From: an uncultured Pseudomonadota bacterium
Lineage (GTDB): Bacteria > Pseudomonadota > Alphaproteobacteria > Rs-D84
Reading direction: 5' to 3'
DNA length: 39,930 bases
NCBI GenBank assembly: GCA_902771095.1
Contig: CACXVH010000004.1
Location: 1-39,930 of the forward strand
Position numbers and translations under genes: made by a program. Positions 1 through 7,993 of this stretch are shown in pieces. Position 1 is the first letter of the stretch. Every line of letters starts with the position of its first letter. The notes beneath the pieces were generated by a model, which saw only the letters and a program-made list of their open reading frames with translations, was not told the DNA's origin and did not search any database.

Positions 1-166
<166 letters not shown>

Positions 167-202
167 AATTTTCCTCCTTTCTTATATGAATTCAATATGA
201 AT

Positions 203-231
203 ATTATACCATATTTTAAAATTTATGAAAA
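203..231 (-). promoter_or_regulatory. Promoter of surface-protein copy 1 (extended -10)
   Basis: The minus strand reads TGG-TATAAT, an extended -10, with the hexamer at 208-203. A poor -35 (TTTTCA, 231-226) lies 17 bases upstream. The predicted start is near 196, about 30 bases before the ATG. About 60 bases here (181-241) are almost identical to 22531-22593 upstream of the second copy. Confidence 0.75.
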
Positions 232-242
232 GTGTTTTTTTA

Positions 243-285
243 CCCCCCTCACCACTTCGTGGTTCCCTCCCCCACAGGGGGAGAA
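243..285 (+). repeat. REP-like palindromic element E1
   Basis: The layout is a C-run, hairpin ACCAC-TTC-GTGGT (251-263), hairpin CTCCCCC-ACA-GGGGGAG (267-283), then AA. The same layout with different but still pairing stems recurs at 309-350 (inverted) and 22674-22717, so structure is conserved more than sequence. Confidence 0.6.
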
Positions 286-308
286 TGTTAGTCCCCGTCG
301 AGAGCAAA

Positions 309-350
309 TTCCCCTCCACCGGAGGGGGGGACCGCTTGCGGTGGGGAGGG
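309..350 (-). repeat. REP-like palindromic element E2, inverted relative to E1
   Basis: Read on the minus strand this is a C-rich start, hairpin ACCGC-AA-GCGGT (342-331), C-run, hairpin CCCTCC-GGT-GGAGGG within 327-311, then AA. It forms an inverted pair with E1, separated by about 23 bases, between the rpsK terminator and the copy 1 promoter. Confidence 0.6.
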
Positions 351-353
351 TTG

Positions 354-379
354 AAAAAACACCGCATAAAATTGCGGTG
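354..379 (-). terminator. Rho-independent terminator of the ribosomal cluster
   Basis: On the minus strand the stem CACCGC/GCGGTG (379-374 with 365-360) is followed by six T (359-354). It lies just after the rpsK stop. On the plus strand the stem is also followed by a T-rich run, so it may work both ways. It ends the operon before any rpoA or rplQ. Confidence 0.85.
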
Positions 380-404
380 CTTTATTTTTTTGCTAATGCG
401 TTCA

Positions 405-788
405 TTACACACGACGAACTTTCTTTGGACGGCACCCGTTGTGTGGAATACGAGTCGTGTCTGTAATAGATTGAACAACCAATCCTGCATTTGCCAAACC
501 ACGAACAGCAGATTCACGACCCTGGCCAATACCGCGCATCAAAACATCAACTGTTTGCATACCCATTTCGGCAACCTTTTTACCGACTGCATCTGCAACA
601 ACTGTTGCCGCATATGGTGTTGATTTTTTTGCACCCTTGAAATTATTAGCCCCCGCAGTTGCCCATGTCAAAACAGCACCGCTTTGGTCTGTGATTGTTA
701 TACGTGTATTATTATTAGTTGCAACAATATGGGCAATCCCATGTGATACTTTTTTTACAACTTTCTTTTTTGATTTATTTACTGCCAT
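405..788 (-). CDS. rpsK: 30S ribosomal protein S11
   Basis: S11 of the 30S platform, lining the mRNA exit region together with S7 and S18. The 127-residue product has the normal family length. It carries the typical segments GIAHIVATNNNTRITITD near the N-terminus and TRIPHNGCRPKKVRRV at the C-terminus. The gene follows rpsM by 58 bases and is the last gene of the cluster here. In most alphaproteobacteria rpoA and rplQ would come next. Instead a terminator and a surface-protein gene follow, so the alpha operon is cut short. Identification rests on clear whole-length similarity. Confidence 0.97.
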   Translation of the reverse strand: MAVNKSKKKVVKKVSHGIAHIVATNNNTRITITDQSGAVLTWATAGANNFKGAKKSTPYAATVVADAVGKKVAEMGMQTVDVLMRGIGQGRESAVRGLANAGLVVQSITDTTRIPHNGCRPKKVRRV

Positions 789-846
789 TTGTGTTTCCTT
801 TAGATGTCTTCAATTAACTATCGTGTTAATCTCTACCCAATTAATA

Positions 847-1224
847 TTATTTACCCTTGGTCGCAGAACCAGCAACAACAACGCGTTTACCCTTACGAGT
901 TCTTGCGTTAGTTTGTGTGCGTTGACCACGAACTGGTAAACGGTTACGATGACGAACACCGCGATATGTTTTTAAATCTTGCAAACGTTTAATATTCATT
1001 GCAACTTCGCGACGAACATCACCTTCTACTTTAAAGTTTTGTTCAATGTAATTTGAAATTTTGATAACATCTTCGTCTGTTAAATCTTTTGCGCGCAGAC
1101 CGTCTTTCAATTTCAATGCAGAACAAATCTGTGCAGATTTAGCCGGCCCAATGCCATGAATATAACGCAAAGCAATTTCAATGCGTTTTTCAGACGGAAT
1201 GTTAACACCTGCTATACGTGCCAT
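847..1224 (-). CDS. rpsM: 30S ribosomal protein S13
   Basis: S13 of the 30S head, which contacts the P-site tRNA and forms inter-subunit bridges with L5. The 125-residue product starts [10 protein letters not shown] and has the helix-two-turn-helix segment [15 protein letters not shown]. Its basic tail includes [18 protein letters not shown] and ends in lysines, as expected for tRNA contact. The start has AAAGGA-type ribosome binding. It lies 141 bases downstream of secY; that gap is where many relatives carry adk, which is missing here. The gap holds a small GGATG-GAAA-CATCC hairpin. Confidence 0.97.
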   Translation of the reverse strand: MARIAGVNIPSEKRIEIALRYIHGIGPAKSAQICSALKLKDGLRAKDLTDEDVIKISNYIEQNFKVEGDVRREVAMNIKRLQDLKTYRGVRHRNRLPVRGQRTQTNARTRKGKRVVVAGSATKGK

Positions 1225-1365
1225 CTTTTATTTTCCTTTTTTGTTTTTATTCATTCGGATGTTTCCATCCACCCTGCACCCAAAATCCACACGTTTTTTG
1301 AATGCGTTCCGATTCTTTTCAAAGTTATTTAACATTGAAAAAAATCAAATCTTTTTGTCGTGCGC

Positions 1366-2682
1366 TTAACCGCGGAAACGACCTTTTTTTGCCATCTTAT
1401 TTACGACACCAGTATATTGTTTTTCAACCAAATAAGATTTTATTTGATTCATTGTATCCAACACCACACCGGCAACGATTAAGACACTTGTTCCACCAAT
1501 CATCAATGGCATACCACCACGAGTATTCAATATAATTGGCAAAACACAAACCACAATCAAATACACAACACCAATCGCAGTTGTCCGCGACACAACACCA
1601 TCCAAATAATGCATGGTCTGTTCACCAGGACGAACCCCCGGAATATATCCACCCATATTTTTCAGATTTGTACTTGTTTCTTCGCTGTTGAAAACGACTG
1701 CTGTTTGGAAATAAGCAAAGAACGCAATCAACACTGTGTACAATGCCATATAAGACCATGTTCCATATGTAAAGAACCCAAGTATATGTTGCACAACCAG
1801 ATTTTCACTTTGAACGAATCGCTGGATAAACGCAGGCAACATCATAATTGATGCAGCGAACACCGGTCCCATAACCCCAGACATATTCACCTTGATCGGC
1901 AAATAAGAAACATTCGTGTTCATAACACCGTTTGCCAATGCCTGACGCGGATAAAGTATTTGAATACGACGCTGTGCCTGTTCCATAAAGGCAATCAATG
2001 CAACAATACCGATTACAAATCCCAAAACCAATGCAATCATCGCAGGCGACATTTGACCGACACCCGCCAATGAAAACAGTTTTGCAATTCCACCTGGGAC
2101 TTCTGCAATAATACCAGCAAAAATCAAAAGTGATGCGCCCTGCCCGATACCACGCGCAGTGATTTGTTCTGCCAACCACATAACAAATACAGTTCCACCG
2201 ACCAGCGCAACAATGGCAGATAATTCAAATGAAAATCCAGGATTTGCAACCGCAGAAATACCATTAACCGGTGCCATAGATTCCAAACTGCGCACAATCG
2301 CCCAACCTTGAACAATCGCCAACAACACCGCCAAATAACGTGTATATTGGTTGATTTTGATACGACCCGATTCGCCTTCTTTGCGTAAATCCATCAAAGA
2401 TTTACTGGTTGCAGTTAACAATTGAATAACGATAGACGCAGAAATGTATGGGAAAATATTCAATGCCAACACCGACATACGGGACAAAGACCCGCCCGAA
2501 AACATATCAAACATTCCCATCATACCATTATCACCATTAAACAAATGCAAAACAGCACTTGCGTTAACACCCGGTAATGGGATAAAAGAACCAATTCGAT
2601 ACACAATCAACGCACCAAGTGTGAACAAGATGCGTTTTTGTAAATCTGTCGGGTTGCCAAAAAGTTTTTTCAAAAAATTCAT
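1366..2682 (-). CDS. secY: Protein translocase subunit SecY
   Basis: The channel-forming subunit of the SecYEG translocon in the inner membrane, through which exported proteins such as the many signal-peptide proteins of this window pass. At 438 residues it has the usual length. About ten hydrophobic segments can be followed, starting with RILFTLGALIVYRIGSFIPLPG. The conserved plug and filter regions are recognisable (for example MFSGGSLSRMSVLALNIFPY), as is the cytosolic loop with PGVRPGEQT. It sits 20 bases after rplO, the standard spc-operon place, and ends in a basic KMAKKGRFRG tail. Confidence 0.97.
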   Translation of the reverse strand: MNFLKKLFGNPTDLQKRILFTLGALIVYRIGSFIPLPGVNASAVLHLFNGDNGMMGMFDMFSGGSLSRMSVLALNIFPYISASIVIQLLTATSKSLMDLRKEGESGRIKINQYTRYLAVLLAIVQGWAIVRSLESMAPVNGISAVANPGFSFELSAIVALVGGTVFVMWLAEQITARGIGQGASLLIFAGIIAEVPGGIAKLFSLAGVGQMSPAMIALVLGFVIGIVALIAFMEQAQRRIQILYPRQALANGVMNTNVSYLPIKVNMSGVMGPVFAASIMMLPAFIQRFVQSENLVVQHILGFFTYGTWSYMALYTVLIAFFAYFQTAVVFNSEETSTNLKNMGGYIPGVRPGEQTMHYLDGVVSRTTAIGVVYLIVVCVLPIILNTRGGMPLMIGGTSVLIVAGVVLDTMNQIKSYLVEKQYTGVVNKMAKKGRFRG

Positions 2683-2702
2683 GCGAATATCTTTTTATTG
2701 AA

Positions 2703-3161
2703 TTATTTAGATTGGATTTTTCCACCCGCCTTAACAATTGCTGCTTCGGCTGATTTAGACCATTTTGTTGCAACGATTGTTACAGCAGTTTTGATTTCAC
2801 CCTTGCCCAAAACTTTCAAACCATCCAATTTGCGATTTAAAATTTTTGCATCAAACAAAGTGTCGATATTAATTTCTTTTTTCGCATCGATTTTGCCAGA
2901 TTTAATGAATTTTTCAATATCACCCAAATTGATTGTTGCATATTCTTTGTGGAAAGGATTGTTAAAACCAAATTTTGGAAAACGGCGCAAAATCGGCATT
3001 TGACCACCCTGGAATGTTGCTTGTTTTCTGGAACCGGAACGGGCTTTTTGCCCCTTGTTCCCACGACCAGATGTTTTACCATATCCAGATGCCATACCAC
3101 GACCAACGCGTTTCACATCTTTTCTTGCACCAAAATTATCCATCAAAGCATTTAATTTCAT
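2703..3161 (-). CDS. rplO: 50S ribosomal protein L15
   Basis: L15, a late-assembly protein of the 50S subunit that bridges 23S rRNA domains. The 152-residue product starts MKLNALMDNFGARKDVKRVG. It shows the typical glycine- and basic-rich extension (SGRGNKGQKARSG) and the segment GGQMPILRRFPKFGF. The C-terminal globular part is ordinary. rpmD (L30) is normally found between rpsE and rplO; here the 85-base gap between them has no room for it. The gap contains only AT-rich sequence. Confidence 0.97.
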   Translation of the reverse strand: MKLNALMDNFGARKDVKRVGRGMASGYGKTSGRGNKGQKARSGSRKQATFQGGQMPILRRFPKFGFNNPFHKEYATINLGDIEKFIKSGKIDAKKEINIDTLFDAKILNRKLDGLKVLGKGEIKTAVTIVATKWSKSAEAAIVKAGGKIQSK

Positions 3162-3246
3162 TTCTTTTTCCTTTTTGTCCTATGACTACACTATTATAGT
3201 CTATTTCGCACATAATACAAGATTATGCACTCGGTTAATTTTATTT

Positions 3247-3801
3247 TTATTTTGCTTCTTCTGCCGGTTCTAATTTTTTACCATCACGACCAGCAATGAT
3301 TTCCGCCACAGTTTTACCACGACGCGCAGCAACTGTTTTCGGAGAATTCATTTTTTCAAAAGCCAAAAATGCAGCGCGAATCATATTGTTTGGATTGTTT
3401 GAACCTTGGGATTTCACAACAACGTCTTGGACCCCCAAACATTCAAACACTGCACGCAAAGCACCACCAGCAATGATTCCAGTACCAGGAACAGCACTGC
3501 GAACTACCAATTTGCTGGCACCATATTTTGCGGAACTGTCATGGTGCAATGTACGACCTTCTTTCAAAGGAACGCGAATCATTTTTGCTTTTGCTGCCTT
3601 GGTTGCTTTTTGAACAGCTGCTTGAACTTCCAAGGCCTTACCTTTGCCAAATCCAACCATACCAGATTTGTCGCCAACAACAACCAATGCAGAAAACGAC
3701 ATATTGCGTCCGCCTTTCACAGTTTTGGAAACGCGGTTAATAGAAACCAATTTATCTACTAAATTATCTGACTGTAATTTTTTATCATCAAAACGTGCCA
3801 T
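3247..3801 (-). CDS. rpsE: 30S ribosomal protein S5
   Basis: S5 is an accuracy protein of the 30S subunit at the mRNA entry site. The double-stranded RNA-binding fold is seen in the N-terminal half ([27 protein letters not shown]). The typical [20 protein letters not shown] and GGALRAVFE segments follow. I chose the ATG at 3801 (MARFDDKK) because a GGAG sits just upstream; an ATG four codons earlier has no such site. The product is then 184 residues. It lies 15 bases after rplR. Confidence 0.95.
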   Translation of the reverse strand: MARFDDKKLQSDNLVDKLVSINRVSKTVKGGRNMSFSALVVVGDKSGMVGFGKGKALEVQAAVQKATKAAKAKMIRVPLKEGRTLHHDSSAKYGASKLVVRSAVPGTGIIAGGALRAVFECLGVQDVVVKSQGSNNPNNMIRAAFLAFEKMNSPKTVAARRGKTVAEIIAGRDGKKLEPAEEAK

Positions 3802-3816
3802 TTTACGCTCCATTTA

Positions 3817-4173
3817 TTAAATTTTCATACCGTTTGCGCGCATAGAATCGCCCAAGGCCTTTACACGACCATGATATAAATAACGACCACGATCGAAATA
3901 ATAGTTATCTTTGATACCTGCCTTGGCCATACGCTCTGCAAACATTTTGCCAACCATTTCTGCCCCGGCAATATTCCAACCTTTGCCTTTGAAATCTTTT
4001 TCTTTTGAAGATGCAGCACACAATGTGTGTCCTTTGACATCATCAATTGCCTGAATTTCAATATGACGAGCAGAACGAAATACCGACAAGCGAATTTTGC
4101 CAGGATTTTTTCTTTTCAATGCACCGCGATTTGCCAATGCACGTCTTTGTTCAGAAGATAAATGTTTTAACAT
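3817..4173 (-). CDS. rplR: 50S ribosomal protein L18
   Basis: L18 binds 5S rRNA together with L5 and helps to anchor it in the central protuberance. The 118-residue product has the basic N-terminal arm ([24 protein letters not shown]), the segment [15 protein letters not shown], and the C-terminal [25 protein letters not shown] that marks the family. It follows rplF by 45 bases; that gap contains the small CCCG-TAACAG-CGGG palindrome described separately. Length and order are normal for the spc operon. Confidence 0.97.
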   Translation of the reverse strand: MLKHLSSEQRRALANRGALKRKNPGKIRLSVFRSARHIEIQAIDDVKGHTLCAASSKEKDFKGKGWNIAGAEMVGKMFAERMAKAGIKDNYYFDRGRYLYHGRVKALGDSMRANGMKI

Positions 4174-4193
4174 TTCATTTTTCCTTTGTCTGT

Positions 4194-4211
4194 TTCCCGT
4201 AACAGCGGGAA
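4194..4211. repeat. Small palindrome TTCCCG-TAACAG-CGGGAA
   Basis: A six-base-pair stem with loop TAACAG in the rplF-rplR gap. The core CCGTAACAGCGG is identical to that of a second palindrome in the rplX-rplE gap (6145-6164), although the outer stem bases differ. Confidence 0.6.
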
Positions 4212-4218
4212 TTATTTA

Positions 4219-4770
4219 TTATTTCTTTTTACCTTCTTTGCGACGGACATATTCGTCTTTATAGAAGATACCTTTACCTTTATATGGGTCGGCTTTGCGG
4301 ATTTTATGAATCTTATCAGCAAATTGTCCCAACAAATTCTTATCAATACCAGAAATTGTAAATTCTGTTGGTGTTTCACCCATTGTGACGGTCAAACCAG
4401 CTGGGATTTCCATGTTAACATCATGAGAAAAACCAACAACCAATGTAAACATATTACCCTTAACAGATGCTTTGTAACCAACACCTTTCATATACATTGC
4501 TTTTGAAAATCCTTCGGATACACCTTTGACTGCCGCTTTGATATTGCGAGTCATTGTTCCCCACATAGCGCGAGATGTCTTATCTTCTGCATCTTTTGGT
4601 GTCACAACAACATGACCATCTTCAACCTTGACATCTACCAAATGCGCATTTTTTGTATCCAAAGATACTTTCAATTCGCCTTTTGACCCTTTTACAATCA
4701 CAGCGTTATCTGTCACTTCAACCGATACGCCATTTTTAATTTCTACTGGATATTTTCCTGCACGAGACAT
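4219..4770 (-). CDS. rplF: 50S ribosomal protein L6
   Basis: L6 lies near the factor-binding stalk of the 50S subunit, close to the sarcin-ricin loop where EF-Tu and EF-G act. I chose the ATG at 4770 (MSRAGKYPVEI), the standard L6 start; the frame is open further upstream but that would overlap rpsH. The product is 183 residues with two tandem alpha/beta repeats. The C-terminal signature is present (DKNLLGQFADKIHKIRKADPYKGKGIFY), followed by a lysine-rich end. It lies 16 bases after rpsH. Confidence 0.96.
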   Translation of the reverse strand: MSRAGKYPVEIKNGVSVEVTDNAVIVKGSKGELKVSLDTKNAHLVDVKVEDGHVVVTPKDAEDKTSRAMWGTMTRNIKAAVKGVSEGFSKAMYMKGVGYKASVKGNMFTLVVGFSHDVNMEIPAGLTVTMGETPTEFTISGIDKNLLGQFADKIHKIRKADPYKGKGIFYKDEYVRRKEGKKK

Positions 4771-4786
4771 AACGATTTCCTTTTGA

Positions 4787-5185
4787 TTAGATAACTTTGC
4801 ATAATACTTCACCGCCGACATTCATCAAGCGCGCCTTGTGATCGGTCATAACACCATTTGGTGTAGACACAATCGCAATACCCAAACCATTTAATACGCG
4901 TGGCATCTTGGCACAGCCAGAATACACACGACGACCTGGTTTAGATACAGTTTTAATTTCTTGGATTGCGCCGTTACCATTAACATATTTCAATTCAATA
5001 ACTAAATTGGTGCGTTTATCATCAATTTTTTCTTGACGAAAATCAGTAATGAAACCTTCGTCTTTTAATACAGACAAAACTGCCATACGCAATTTGCTGT
5101 TTGGAACGGTGACAAATTCTTTACCAGCATTTTGGCCATTGCGAATGCGGGTAATCATATCTCCGATTGGATGTGATAATGACAT
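4787..5185 (-). CDS. rpsH: 30S ribosomal protein S8
   Basis: S8 binds the central domain of 16S rRNA early in assembly, and in E. coli it represses the spc operon by binding its mRNA. The 132-residue product starts MSLSHPIGDMITRIRNGQ. It has the family C-terminal part (SKPGRRVYSG... GLGIAIVSTPNGVMTDHKAR). The start follows TAAGGAGT. A 7-bp hairpin (5203-5220) lies just upstream of this ribosome-binding site, in the rpsN-rpsH gap. Whether S8 recognises it cannot be told from sequence. Confidence 0.97.
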   Translation of the reverse strand: MSLSHPIGDMITRIRNGQNAGKEFVTVPNSKLRMAVLSVLKDEGFITDFRQEKIDDKRTNLVIELKYVNGNGAIQEIKTVSKPGRRVYSGCAKMPRVLNGLGIAIVSTPNGVMTDHKARLMNVGGEVLCKVI

Positions 5186-5202
5186 ATTTTACTCCTTAGT
5201 TT

Positions 5203-5220
5203 GCAAGAGTTTCCTCTTGC
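5203..5220 (-). promoter_or_regulatory. Intercistronic hairpin upstream of rpsH
   Basis: The stem GCAAGAG/CTCTTGC has a four-base loop and ends about 18 bases before the rpsH start, immediately upstream of its AAGGAG. It could modulate rpsH translation or mRNA processing. No U-tract follows, so it is not a terminator. Confidence 0.45.
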
Positions 5221-5260
5221 TCTTGGGCTGCATTGTCCACAGCTTGCATTTGTTAATTTT

Positions 5261-5563
5261 TTACCAGCTAGATTTACGAACCCCTGGTAATTTGCCTTCT
5301 GATGCCATCGTGCGAACCTGTTGACGGCACAAACCGAACATGCGGGAATATCCGCGTGCGCGACCTGTGATTGAACAACGGTTATGCAAACGTGTTGGAT
5401 TTGCGTTGCGTGGCAACTTAGCCAATTTTTTCATGGCATCCATACGTTCTTCTGGTGTTGCATTAACGGACATCTTCGCTTTGATTGTTTCGCGTTTTTT
5501 TGCATATTGCGCGACCAATTTTTCACGTTTCTTTTGTTTGTTTATCAATGCTAATTTAGCCAT
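5261..5563 (-). CDS. rpsN: 30S ribosomal protein S14 (zinc-free type)
   Basis: S14 of the 30S head. The 100-residue product is the long, zinc-free form: it lacks the paired CxxC motifs of the short zinc type. The C-terminal segment NRCSITGRARGYSRMFGLCRQQ and the end LPGVRKSSW are clear. The long form is usual in proteobacteria and supports that placement. It lies 15 bases after rplE and is translated from its own ATG with a TAAGGAATT-type site. Confidence 0.96.
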   Translation of the reverse strand: MAKLALINKQKKREKLVAQYAKKRETIKAKMSVNATPEERMDAMKKLAKLPRNANPTRLHNRCSITGRARGYSRMFGLCRQQVRTMASEGKLPGVRKSSW

Positions 5564-5578
5564 CTTTAATTCCTTATA

Positions 5579-6124
5579 TTATTTCAAAACCAATGGCAAG
5601 CCGATTTTAGTCAGCAACGCACGGGCTTCATCATCTGTTTTTGCTGTTGTCACAATGACGATATCCATACCGCGTATGGCATCGATTTTATCAACAGAAA
5701 TTTCTGGGAATATCAAATGTTCTTTGATACCAAAAGCATAATTTCCACGACCATCAAATTTAGATTTTGAAAGTCCGCGAAAATCTTTCACACGTGGCAA
5801 AGCCACTGTGATTAACTTGTCCAAGAAATCATACATTCTTTTACCACGCAAAGTAACCTTGGTTCCAATCGCTTGACCTTCGCGTAAACGATATGTAGCA
5901 ATAGATTTTTTTGCATGTGTAATGATTGATTTCTGTGCCGCAATCGCCGTTAAATCAGCCGCAGCACTGTCCAATTTCTTTTTATCAGAAACCGCTTCTC
6001 CAACACCCATATTCAAAACGATTTTGGTTAATTTTGGAACCGCGAATTTATTTCTGTACCCGAATTCTTTCACCAATTCAGGAACAACATTTTTTTCATA
6101 AATTTCACGCAATCTGCTTTGCAT
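5579..6124 (-). CDS. rplE: 50S ribosomal protein L5
   Basis: L5 binds 5S rRNA and the P-site tRNA elbow in the central protuberance and bridges to S13. The 181-residue product has the familiar [13 protein letters not shown] near residue 35. [10 protein letters not shown], the [10 protein letters not shown] segment and the C-terminal [17 protein letters not shown] also fit the family. The length is normal. A palindrome (6145-6164) lies in the 47-base gap between it and rplX. Confidence 0.97.
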   Translation of the reverse strand: MQSRLREIYEKNVVPELVKEFGYRNKFAVPKLTKIVLNMGVGEAVSDKKKLDSAAADLTAIAAQKSIITHAKKSIATYRLREGQAIGTKVTLRGKRMYDFLDKLITVALPRVKDFRGLSKSKFDGRGNYAFGIKEHLIFPEISVDKIDAIRGMDIVIVTTAKTDDEARALLTKIGLPLVLK

Positions 6125-6144
6125 TTTTTTACCTTTTCGTTATC

Positions 6145-6164
6145 GATTCCGTAACAGCGGAATC
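6145..6164. repeat. Small palindrome GATTCCG-TAACAG-CGGAATC
   Basis: A seven-base-pair stem with loop TAACAG in the rplX-rplE gap. It shares the core CCGTAACAGCGG with 4194-4211, with compensating outer stem bases. Confidence 0.6.
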
Positions 6165-6171
6165 ATTTGGT

Positions 6172-6474
6172 TTAAATTTTTGTTCCAGATTTTTTTGAAA
6201 CGCGAACTTTTTTATCACCTTCCATTTTGTATCCGACACGTGTCGCTTTCTTTGTTTTTGGATCAATCAATGCGACATTAGATACATGGATTGGTGCTTC
6301 GCGATCAACAATGTGACCTGGTTGTTCTTGTGTTGGTTTGATGTGCAATTTGTGACGATTTACACCTTCAACCACAACACGGGAATCTTCTGGACGTGCC
6401 TGTAATACTTTACCTTTGACACCTTTGTATTTTCCAGAAATTACTACGACTTCATCGCCTTTCTTAATTTTCAT
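6172..6474 (-). CDS. rplX: 50S ribosomal protein L24
   Basis: L24 is an assembly-initiator protein of the 50S subunit at the exit-tunnel rim. The 100-residue product has an N-terminal KOW motif ([20 protein letters not shown]) followed by the conserved [31 protein letters not shown] stretch, given here as a description of residues 36-67. The end KVRVSKKSG is typical. It lies 27 bases after rplN in the standard order. Confidence 0.97.
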   Translation of the reverse strand: MKIKKGDEVVVISGKYKGVKGKVLQARPEDSRVVVEGVNRHKLHIKPTQEQPGHIVDREAPIHVSNVALIDPKTKKATRVGYKMEGDKKVRVSKKSGTKI

Positions 6475-6501
6475 TTTTACACCTTTTTGTTGTCAAAAGT
6501 A

Positions 6502-6876
6502 TTATATTACCTCTGGTGCCAAAGACACAATTTTTTGAACATCGTATTTACGACGAACTTCACGTGCGATTGGGCCAAAAATACGTGTTCCAATTGGTTC
6601 GAAATTGTTTTTATTGATTAAAACAACCGCGTTATCATCAAAACGGATGATTGAACCATCTGGACGTTTCACAGGGAATTTTGTTCTTACGATAATAGCA
6701 CGTTGAACAGTTCCCTTTTGAACTTTACCACGTGGGATAGCATCTTTAATAGCGACAACGATTTTATCGCCAACTGTTGCATAACGACGATGAGAACCGC
6801 CCAAAACCTTGATGCACATTGCTTTGCGTGCGCCAGAGTTATCTGCAACTGTCATAACTGTTTCATTTTGTATCAT
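6502..6876 (-). CDS. rplN: 50S ribosomal protein L14
   Basis: L14 sits at the inter-subunit face of the 50S subunit, contacting 16S rRNA helix 14. The 124-residue product starts [19 protein letters not shown], with the family signatures [21 protein letters not shown] and the C-terminal [10 protein letters not shown]. It is preceded by an unusually long 110-base gap from rpsQ that holds a GTGGGG/CCCCAC hairpin. It keeps normal length and order. Confidence 0.97.
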   Translation of the reverse strand: MIQNETVMTVADNSGARKAMCIKVLGGSHRRYATVGDKIVVAIKDAIPRGKVQKGTVQRAIIVRTKFPVKRPDGSIIRFDDNAVVLINKNNFEPIGTRIFGPIAREVRRKYDVQKIVSLAPEVI

Positions 6877-6900
6877 AACTTTTTTTCCTCAATCCTGCAT

Positions 6901-6917
6901 GTGGGGCAATCCCCCAC
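6901..6917 (-). repeat. GC-rich hairpin in the rpsQ-rplN gap
   Basis: GTGGGG (6901-6906) pairs with CCCCAC (6912-6917) across a five-base loop, about 25 bases before the rplN start. It is out of keeping with the AT-rich surroundings and may be a small inserted palindrome or a leader hairpin. Confidence 0.45.
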
Positions 6918-6986
6918 TGCTTTGTTATCGGGTTTCGACTGTTTTGAAAATATTATCCAAAACCTCAAAAAACCCACCGGTTTATA

Positions 6987-7253
6987 TTAGTCAACATTAA
7001 CAGATGTGTCTTTGCTGACCCCAACACGACCCTTTACAACCCAAGTTTTGGTCTTGGATATTGGGCGATGTTCTTCGATAGCAACGATTTCACCAACCTT
7101 GTATTCGTTGTTTTCATCGTGTGCCTTATACTTTTTATTCTGCTTTACGAATTTTCCATACAACGGGTGACGAAAACGACGTTCTACTTCTACAACGACA
7201 GTTTTGTCATTTGCTGCACTTTTCACAATTCCTTGCAGTATACGTTTTGGCAT
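6987..7253 (-). CDS. rpsQ: 30S ribosomal protein S17
   Basis: S17 is a primary 16S rRNA-binding protein with an OB fold. I chose the ATG at 7253 ([12 protein letters not shown]) because AAAGGAC lies at good distance; a frame open to 7313 adds 20 residues that do not resemble S17. The product is 88 residues, with [22 protein letters not shown] and the signature [20 protein letters not shown]. The N-terminal start matches the family. Confidence 0.95.
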   Translation of the reverse strand: MPKRILQGIVKSAANDKTVVVEVERRFRHPLYGKFVKQNKKYKAHDENNEYKVGEIVAIEEHRPISKTKTWVVKGRVGVSKDTSVNVD

Positions 7254-7321
7254 AACTTTTGTCCTTTGTTGTTTTTCGACCTCTGATTTTACACTAAAAA
7301 AACCAAAAGTCAAAGATTTAG

Positions 7322-7525
7322 TTATTTCGCAGCATTCAACTTTGTTTTCACACGTGCAATTTCACAACGAGTTTTACGCAAAACATGTGTTTTTGGTAAT
7401 TGACCCGCAGCCAGTTGAAAGCGCTGATTCATTTGTTCTTTTTTCAAATCAACCAATTTGCTTTGCAGTGCTTCACGTGTCAAAGCTTCTTTTTCGGTTG
7501 TTTTACTTACTTTCTTTTCTGCCAT
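7322..7525 (-). CDS. rpmC: 50S ribosomal protein L29
   Basis: L29 is a small helical-hairpin protein at the peptide exit tunnel, near the docking site for trigger factor and the signal-recognition particle. The 67-residue product has the coiled [26 protein letters not shown] and the conserved [15 protein letters not shown] tail. The N-terminal dozen residues ([13 protein letters not shown]) are a lysine-rich extension like those of L23 here. It follows rplP by 28 bases. Confidence 0.95.
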   Translation of the reverse strand: MAEKKVSKTTEKEALTREALQSKLVDLKKEQMNQRFQLAAGQLPKTHVLRKTRCEIARVKTKLNAAK

Positions 7526-7553
7526 CTTTTCTAACCTTTTGCACTTGTGTTAA

Positions 7554-7967
7554 TTAGTTTACTTTGCGGTCTACGATTTTTGTTTTAACTGGCAATTTTG
7601 CAGCAGCCAACGCAAACGCTTCATATGCGATTTCTGGTTTAACACCGTCTAATTCGAACATGATGCGGCCTGGTTTAACGCGACAAATCCAGTATTCCAC
7701 AGCACCTTTACCCTTACCCATACGAACACCACCTGGTTTTGCAGTGACCGGAACATCTGGGAAAATACGAATCCACAATTTTCCCTGACGTCTCATATGA
7801 CGAGTAATAGCACGACGCGCTGCCTCAATCTGACGTGCAGTCACACGTTCAGGAGACATTGCTTTTAATCCAAACGAACCAAAAGCCAATTCACTGCCAC
7901 CTTTGGCGACCCCGTGAATACGACCTTTGTGCTGTTTGCGAAATTTTGTTTTATTTGGCATTAACAT
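7554..7967 (-). CDS. rplP: 50S ribosomal protein L16
   Basis: L16 binds near the A-site finger and 5S rRNA and is needed for late 50S maturation. The 137-residue product starts [19 protein letters not shown], matching the family start; AGAGGT sits seven bases before this ATG, favouring it over the ATG two codons later. The segments [22 protein letters not shown] and [17 protein letters not shown] are diagnostic. Confidence 0.97.
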   Translation of the reverse strand: MLMPNKTKFRKQHKGRIHGVAKGGSELAFGSFGLKAMSPERVTARQIEAARRAITRHMRRQGKLWIRIFPDVPVTAKPGGVRMGKGKGAVEYWICRVKPGRIMFELDGVKPEIAYEAFALAAAKLPVKTKIVDRKVN

Positions 7968-7993
7968 GATTAAAACCTCTTTGATTTTAATTA

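Noticed and set aside
243-350. CRISPR array or tandem repeat
   Set aside because: The repeated units are hairpins in inverted order, with no regular spacers and no cas genes in the window.
182-623. Open frames over the palindromic block on either strand, up to 132 residues
   Set aside because: They run through the terminator, the inverted repeats and antisense to rpsK, and have no ribosome-binding sites or family resemblance.
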